From: UBA724 sp049596815
Lineage (GTDB): Bacteria; Bacteroidota; Bacteroidia; Flavobacteriales; Flavobacteriaceae
Assembly: GCA_049596815.1 (NCBI GenBank)
Contig: JBMYLY010000016.1
Span: 1 to 27,538, forward strand
Length of the DNA stretch: 27,538 nucleotides
Direction of reading: 5' to 3'
Shown here in pieces: positions 24,041-27,538 of the stretch. Each line of letters begins with the position of its first letter. Within the stretch, counting starts at the first letter, position 1. The notes below the pieces were generated by a model. It made no database searches. It had not been told where the DNA came from and was given only the letters and a program-made list of their open reading frames with translations. The position numbers were made by a program, and so were the translations under genes.

Positions 24041-25729
24041 TTATTGAATCCCCTTCAAGCGCAATTGTAGTCTTTTTTTACCATTCCATTCGTTTTCATC
24101 CATCACAAAAGCCACAGAACACTTTTTTTGATTCTTCAGCTCTTCTAAAGATGCGCCCATACCAAAACCTATAGCGTCTATATGCTGATTGTTGGAAGAA
24201 ACAAAAGCGGCTTTTAAATGGCTTTGGTCTGCACCCACACAGCGTGCCGCACCTGAATCATGAATGTCATGAGCTACGAATACGGGTCGCATATTCCCCG
24301 GGCCAAAAGGCCCCATCTGTTCTATAATCCGGTACAGTTTGGGCGTCAGGTCAGCTAACTTGACCTCCACATCAATATCTAGTGTGGGGATTTTTTGTTC
24401 AGGCAGCAGTGTGTTGGCGACTTGCTGTTCAAATGCTTGTTTGAAAGCCGGATATTTCTCGGGCAGTATGGTTAATCCTGCTGCATATTTATGCCCGCCA
24501 AACTGCAGCATATGCACACTACATGCTTCCAGTGCCGCGTATACATCGAAGCCGCGTACAGAACGCACCGAAGCGGCCAACTGCCCACCCGATTGGGTAA
24601 AAACCACCGTAGGGCGATAATAGGTTTCTGTCAGGCGGGAAGCTACGATGCCAATAACCCCCTTGTGCCAGTTAGGGTCGTAGACCACCGTGGCTGCCTT
24701 GTCTTTATCTTGCAAATGCTCAATTTGGTCTAGGGCCTGTTGGGTAACCTCCTGGTCCAATTCCTTGCGTTGGGTGTTAAAAGACTCTATGGCCTCGGCA
24801 TGGACTTGTGCCTCACCCACATCCGCACACAACAACAAGTCCACAGCATGGGTGGCGTGTTTCATTCGGCCTGCCGCATTGATCCGAGGAGCCATGCGAA
24901 ACACCATATCACTGACTTGTATGGGGCGTTTGGTTTGCGCACCCATCAACACTTGCAATCCGGGTCTGGGGGCTTTATTCAATACTTCCAATCCGAAGTG
25001 CGTTAAAACCCTGTTTTCTCCAATCAACGGTACAATATCTGCGGCAGTGGCGGTAGCAACCAAGTCCAAATAGGAATGTAAAGATTCGGGGTGGGTACCG
25101 CGCTGTTGTGTATGGGCTTGTATGAGCTTAAACGCCACCCCACACCCGCAAAGACCTTTGAAAGGATAGGCACAATCAGAACGTTTGGGGTCTAAAACCG
25201 CATGTGCTTTTGGTAAAACAGGTCCAGGGGTATGGTGGTCACAGATGATAACATCTATCCCGTTTTCTTGGGCATAGTCCACCAAGTCGACCGCCTTAAT
25301 GCCGCAGTCCAAACAGATAAGCAGCGTCATTTCTTCTTTGATGGCCAAGTCAATACCTTCTTTGGAAAGTCCATAGCCTTCCTTATAACGATCCGGAATA
25401 TAAGGCGTCGCGTTTGACGACACCGACCTCAAATAATGAGTGATGAGCGTAACTGCCGTGGTACCGTCCACATCATAGTCCCCAAAGACCATGATCTTTT
25501 CATTTTCAGAAAGCGCCTTTTCTAAGCGATCCACCGCACGGTCCATGTCTTTCATCAAAAAGGGGTCATGCAACTGACCCCACTGGGGACGAAAAAAGTC
25601 TTTGGCAGCTTCAAACGTTTCTATCCCTCGTTGTGCCAACAAATGTGCCACCACAGGGGAAACCCCTAAGACTTCTGCCAAATGAGCCTTTATTTTGGGG
25701 GTAGGATGAGTTTTTAGATTCCAACGCAT
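24041..25729 (-). CDS. recJ: Single-stranded-DNA-specific exonuclease RecJ
   Basis: A 562-residue 5'-3' ssDNA exonuclease of the DHH superfamily, acting in recombination and repair with RecFOR. Motif I is GD84-Y-D86-V-D88-G; DCGIKA at 141-146 is a further metal-site motif; the DHH signature is D164-H-H166. Between the domains MAPRINAAGRM (from 279) is the typical linker text. The DHHA1 domain contains WHKGVIGIVASRL and G411-G-H413-KYAAGLT. The C-terminal part (about 455-562) is the OB-like region with QMGPFGPGNMRPVF. The length is normal for Bacteroidota RecJ (about 560-580). The start is 2 bp after the rsmI stop, so it is the last gene of a DoxX-like, rsmI, recJ operon. Confidence 0.95.
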   Translation of the reverse strand: MRWNLKTHPTPKIKAHLAEVLGVSPVVAHLLAQRGIETFEAAKDFFRPQWGQLHDPFLMKDMDRAVDRLEKALSENEKIMVFGDYDVDGTTAVTLITHYLRSVSSNATPYIPDRYKEGYGLSKEGIDLAIKEEMTLLICLDCGIKAVDLVDYAQENGIDVIICDHHTPGPVLPKAHAVLDPKRSDCAYPFKGLCGCGVAFKLIQAHTQQRGTHPESLHSYLDLVATATAADIVPLIGENRVLTHFGLEVLNKAPRPGLQVLMGAQTKRPIQVSDMVFRMAPRINAAGRMKHATHAVDLLLCADVGEAQVHAEAIESFNTQRKELDQEVTQQALDQIEHLQDKDKAATVVYDPNWHKGVIGIVASRLTETYYRPTVVFTQSGGQLAASVRSVRGFDVYAALEACSVHMLQFGGHKYAAGLTILPEKYPAFKQAFEQQVANTLLPEQKIPTLDIDVEVKLADLTPKLYRIIEQMGPFGPGNMRPVFVAHDIHDSGAARCVGADQSHLKAAFVSSNNQHIDAIGFGMGASLEELKNQKKCSVAFVMDENEWNGKKRLQLRLKGIQ

Positions 25730-25731
25730 AC

Positions 25732-26424
25732 TTAAGATTTACCTCCTACCACCAATACCAACTCTCCTTTGGGAGCATGATTTTCAAAATGCGTGTGCAG
25801 TTCCGATAGTGTGCCTCTTTGGGTTTCTTCGTACAACTTGGTAATTTCCCTGGATACGGAGGCTTGGCGACTTGAACCAAAAGCTTCTGCGAGCTGTTGT
25901 AAGGTTTTAACAAGGCGGTGGGGGGATTCGTAAAATACCATGGTTCTGGTTTCGTTTGCAAGTGCTTCAATACGTGTCTTTCGCCCCTTTTTATGGGGAA
26001 GAAAACCTTCAAACACAAAACGCTCACAAGGCAGTCCGCTTTGTACCAATGCAGGCACAAAAGCCGTGGGTCCGGGTAAAGTAATCACGTTTACTCCGGC
26101 GGCCAAACAACTGCGTACCAACAAAAAGCCCGGATCAGAAATTGCCGGCGTACCGGCATCAGAAATAAGAGCCATACACATCCCTTCAGAAAGTTGCGAA
26201 GTAAGACGTTCTACCTCTCGGTGCTCGTTGTGCATATGATGCGCACGTGTGGGCGTCTCTATTCCGTAGTGCTGCAACAACTTGCCACTAGTACGCGTGT
26301 CTTCACACAATACAAGATCAGTTTCAGATAGCACGGTTATGGCTCTATGCGTGATATCTCCCAAATTCCCAATGGGAGTGGGTACGATATAGAGGGTGCC
26401 GCTACGGACGGGCGATTTTTCCAA
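25732..26424 (-). CDS. rsmI: 16S rRNA (cytidine1402-2'-O)-methyltransferase
   Basis: A 230-residue SAM-dependent tetrapyrrole methylase-fold enzyme that 2'-O-methylates C1402 in the decoding centre of 16S rRNA. Diagnostic motifs are LYIVPTPIGNLGD (from 11), CEDTRTSGKLL (from 40), ALISDAGTPAISDPG (from 85), LPGPTAFVPAL (near 115) and FEGFLPHKKGRK, followed by ETRTMVFYESPHRL. The length is close to 220-230 for the shorter members, which lack the C-terminal extension seen in some proteobacterial RsmI proteins. It overlaps the upstream DoxX-like gene by 23 bp and ends 2 bp before recJ, so translation of the three genes is likely coupled. Confidence 0.95.
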   Translation of the reverse strand: MEKSPVRSGTLYIVPTPIGNLGDITHRAITVLSETDLVLCEDTRTSGKLLQHYGIETPTRAHHMHNEHREVERLTSQLSEGMCMALISDAGTPAISDPGFLLVRSCLAAGVNVITLPGPTAFVPALVQSGLPCERFVFEGFLPHKKGRKTRIEALANETRTMVFYESPHRLVKTLQQLAEAFGSSRQASVSREITKLYEETQRGTLSELHTHFENHAPKGELVLVVGGKS

Positions 26425-26761
26425 TCAAATATGAAATTAAGACCAAAATCAATGCCATAATTGCACCCGACTCATTTCCATCTTGCACATCCAAGTGTGC
26501 TACCGCCGCCAAGCAGATGTCAATTACAAAACCGGCATAGGCCCACTCTTTGAGCGACTTCCAGCGGTTGTACAAAATCACTGCTAGGCCGAGTAATTTC
26601 AAAATTGCCAACGGCAAAACTAGGTAGGCTGGATAGCCAAGCGACACAAAGCCTTCTTGCATCATTTCGGTTTTGGTCAAATACATGCCGCCCGAATAGA
26701 GCATTAATGAACAAAAAAGAACGGTTGCAATCCAATAAACAATTCGTAAGGTTTTCATCAT
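26402..26761 (-). CDS. DoxX-like small membrane protein
   Basis: A 119-residue hydrophobic protein with four predicted membrane segments at about residues 6-24, 45-63, 73-90 and 97-115. The text IVYWIATVLFCSLMLYSGGMYL, GYPAYLVLPLAILKLLGLAVIL and EWAYAGFVIDICLAAVAHL matches the DoxX-like family common in Bacteroidota (four-helix inner-membrane proteins, mostly uncharacterised). Two consecutive ATGs (26761 and 26758) are possible starts. It is the first gene of the operon with rsmI (23 bp overlap) and recJ, and a promoter can be seen upstream. No function can be given beyond the family. Confidence 0.8.
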   Translation of the reverse strand: MMKTLRIVYWIATVLFCSLMLYSGGMYLTKTEMMQEGFVSLGYPAYLVLPLAILKLLGLAVILYNRWKSLKEWAYAGFVIDICLAAVAHLDVQDGNESGAIMALILVLISYLIGKIARP

Positions 26762-26784
26762 AAATAAAATTTGGGTTAATGAAA

Positions 26785-26816
26785 TAAATATAGGGTTTTT
26801 TACAAGGCAGCAAAAA
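26785..26816 (-). promoter_or_regulatory. Promoter of the DoxX-like, rsmI, recJ operon
   Basis: On the minus strand TTTTTG (26816-26811) is followed after 18 nt by TATATTTA (26792-26785), fitting -33 TTG and -7 TAnnTTTG with a single last-base mismatch. The start of transcription would lie near 26780, about 20 nt before the ATG at 26761. It is the best spaced promoter I find in the window. Confidence 0.5.
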
Positions 26817-26847
26817 CATTTCTATGAATGATTGTAAAATTTGCACT

Positions 26848-26882
26848 TTGGGTGAGTGGGTGGTTCGATTTTAGTACCTTTG
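26848..26882 (+). promoter_or_regulatory. Candidate tdk promoter
   Basis: TACCTTTG at 26875-26882 is an exact TAnnTTTG match, 31 nt before the tdk ATG. The nearest upstream TTG (26848-26850, within TTTG) is 24 nt away, slightly beyond the usual 17-23. With the minus-strand promoter at 26785-26816 it makes the 152-bp gap a divergent promoter region. Confidence 0.45.
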
Positions 26883-26913
26883 GGTTTCGTAGTTTTTTAT
26901 CAAAACCCGATTT

Positions 26914-27492
26914 ATGTTTCTCGAAAATACCGTCAACCATAATGAACAATACGGATGGATTGAAGTCATCTGTGGCTCTATGTTTTCTGGTAAGACCGAG
27001 GAATTGATTCGCAGACTGAAGCGTGCCAAATTTGCCCAACAAAAGGTAGAAATCTTTAAGCCCAGCATAGACAGCCGCTATGACGATGACAAGGTAGTCT
27101 CCCACGACGCCAACGAAATACAATCTACTGCCGTACCGGCAGCCGCTAACATCCGCATTTTGGCGGATGACTGTGACGTGGTGGGCATAGACGAAGCCCA
27201 GTTTTTCGACGATGAAATTGTATCGGTATGCAACGACTTGGCCAACAAAGGGGTCAGAGTGGTCGTAGCCGGATTGGACATGGACTACAAAGGCAATCCT
27301 TTTGGGCCCATGCCTCACCTGATGGCTACCGCAGAATATGTGACCAAGGTTCACGCAGTCTGTACACGTACCGGCAATTTGGCGCATTATAGCTTTCGAA
27401 AAAGCGATGATGAAAATTTGGTGTTGTTGGGTGAAACCACCGAATACGAACCCCTCATGAGTTTGGGAAAATCGTTTGTATTTCGGCGCTGA
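26914..27492 (+). CDS. tdk: Thymidine kinase, type II, with atypical C-terminus
   Basis: A 192-residue type II thymidine kinase, which phosphorylates thymidine to dTMP with ATP in the salvage pathway. The N-terminus MFLENTVNHNEQYGWIEV is typical of Flavobacteriaceae. The P-loop is G21-S-M-F-S-G-K27-T, the basic/Asp segment is FKPSIDSRYDDD, and the Walker-B-like D93-E94-A-Q-F-F holds the catalytic Glu. The lasso region shows CTRTGNLAHYSFRK, lacking the paired Cys of zinc-binding TK1 enzymes, as in other Bacteroidota. The family text continues to GETTEYEPL (to residue 181), but then reads MSLGKSFVFRR instead of the usual short S-R-x3-Y/F ending. A possible convergent gene overlaps exactly this part. 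A frameshift near the end cannot be excluded. Confidence 0.92.
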   Translation: MFLENTVNHNEQYGWIEVICGSMFSGKTEELIRRLKRAKFAQQKVEIFKPSIDSRYDDDKVVSHDANEIQSTAVPAAANIRILADDCDVVGIDEAQFFDDEIVSVCNDLANKGVRVVVAGLDMDYKGNPFGPMPHLMATAEYVTKVHAVCTRTGNLAHYSFRKSDDENLVLLGETTEYEPLMSLGKSFVFRR

Positions 27493-27538
27493 GCAATATC
27501 GCTTTAAAGAATTGGTCAATATTTTGGTCGGGGTCAAG
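27455..27538 (-). CDS. Possible 3' end of an unrecognised minus-strand gene
   Basis: The minus-strand frame starting at the right edge is open for 27 codons and ends with TGA (complement of 27455-27457). It would encode a C-terminus ending SAEIQTIFPNS, preceded by an amphipathic stretch (NIDQFFKAILL) that looks like real protein. If genuine, it overlaps the tdk 3' end by 38 bp, tail to tail. An alternative plus-strand frame (about 27458 to the edge) is also open, so the case rests on composition only. I do not recognise the product. Confidence 0.28.
   Translation of the reverse strand, partial: LDPDQNIDQFFKAILLSAEIQTIFPNS

Noticed and set aside
26800..27537. Long open frame (245 codons) on the minus strand, antisense to tdk
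   Set aside because: It covers the well-supported tdk and the divergent promoter gap, has no recognisable domain, and its sequence is explained as a shadow of tdk codon use.
27458..27538. Plus-strand frame open to the right edge after tdk (reads ...RLYFGAEQYRFKEL...)
   Set aside because: It has no good start codon or promoter and competes with the minus-strand frame; too short at the edge to support as a gene.
1..27538. Search for defence islands, toxin-antitoxin pairs, CRISPR arrays, insertion sequences or tRNA genes
   Set aside because: Nearly all sequence is assigned to core genes; gaps are 152 bp or shorter and hold only promoters and one terminator, so no accessory system is supported here.

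Overview
This 27.5 kb window reads as ordinary chromosome of a member of the Bacteroidota, most probably family Flavobacteriaceae. Reasons: a PorZ-like type IX secretion protein with a C-terminal sorting domain lies directly before recO; there are two TonB-dependent receptors; the thymidine kinase, glucose-6-phosphate isomerase and TraR/DksA-like proteins have flavobacterial-type sequences; Shine-Dalgarno sites are weak or absent; and Bacteroidota -7 boxes (TAnnTTTG or near variants) precede several genes. Genes are densely packed with many short overlaps. I see no rRNA, tRNA, CRISPR, insertion sequence, prophage or plasmid feature, and no intergenic gap above about 150 bp.

Layout, left to right. 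(1) 1-642, minus: an ArsC/Spx-like protein overlapping the start of an EamA-type transporter that runs off the left edge. (2) 737-8742, plus: cystathionine gamma-synthase family enzyme, glutamate dehydrogenase, PorZ-like protein, RecO, and a TonB-dependent receptor with heme-receptor motifs. (3) 8795-13222, plus: a tight ileS, TraR/DksA-like, lspA operon. It ends by sharing four bases of stop codon with the convergent 5-formyltetrahydrofolate cyclo-ligase gene (13219-13782, minus). (4) 13827-21558, plus: uvrC, patatin/POTRA/beta-barrel protein, DUF3108 protein, M23-type lipoprotein and pgi, mostly overlapping. (5) 21645-23978, plus: a stand-alone TonB-dependent receptor, closed by a strong hairpin terminator at 24003-24029. 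(6) 24041-26761, minus: a DoxX-like, rsmI, recJ operon with a recognisable promoter. (7) 26914-27492, plus: thymidine kinase, and at the right edge the possible 3' end of a minus-strand gene.

Functionally these are housekeeping and cell-envelope genes: amino-acid and nitrogen metabolism (metB-like, gdhA), DNA repair (recO, uvrC, recJ), translation (ileS, rsmI), envelope biogenesis and transport (porZ, lspA, patatin-barrel, M23, TonB receptors), folate and nucleotide salvage (cyclo-ligase, tdk) and glycolysis (pgi).

I did not find an obviously new multi-gene system. The most notable signal is inside a core gene: the isoleucyl-tRNA synthetase carries G-I-H-H where class I synthetases have H-x-G-H, a swapped active-site signature that biochemical work on type 2 IleRS has linked to very high mupirocin resistance. 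Secondary points are an M23 protein with Cys at a metal-ligand position, near-leaderless promoter arrangements, a 65-bp gene overlap, and an atypical thymidine kinase C-terminus next to a possible convergent gene.
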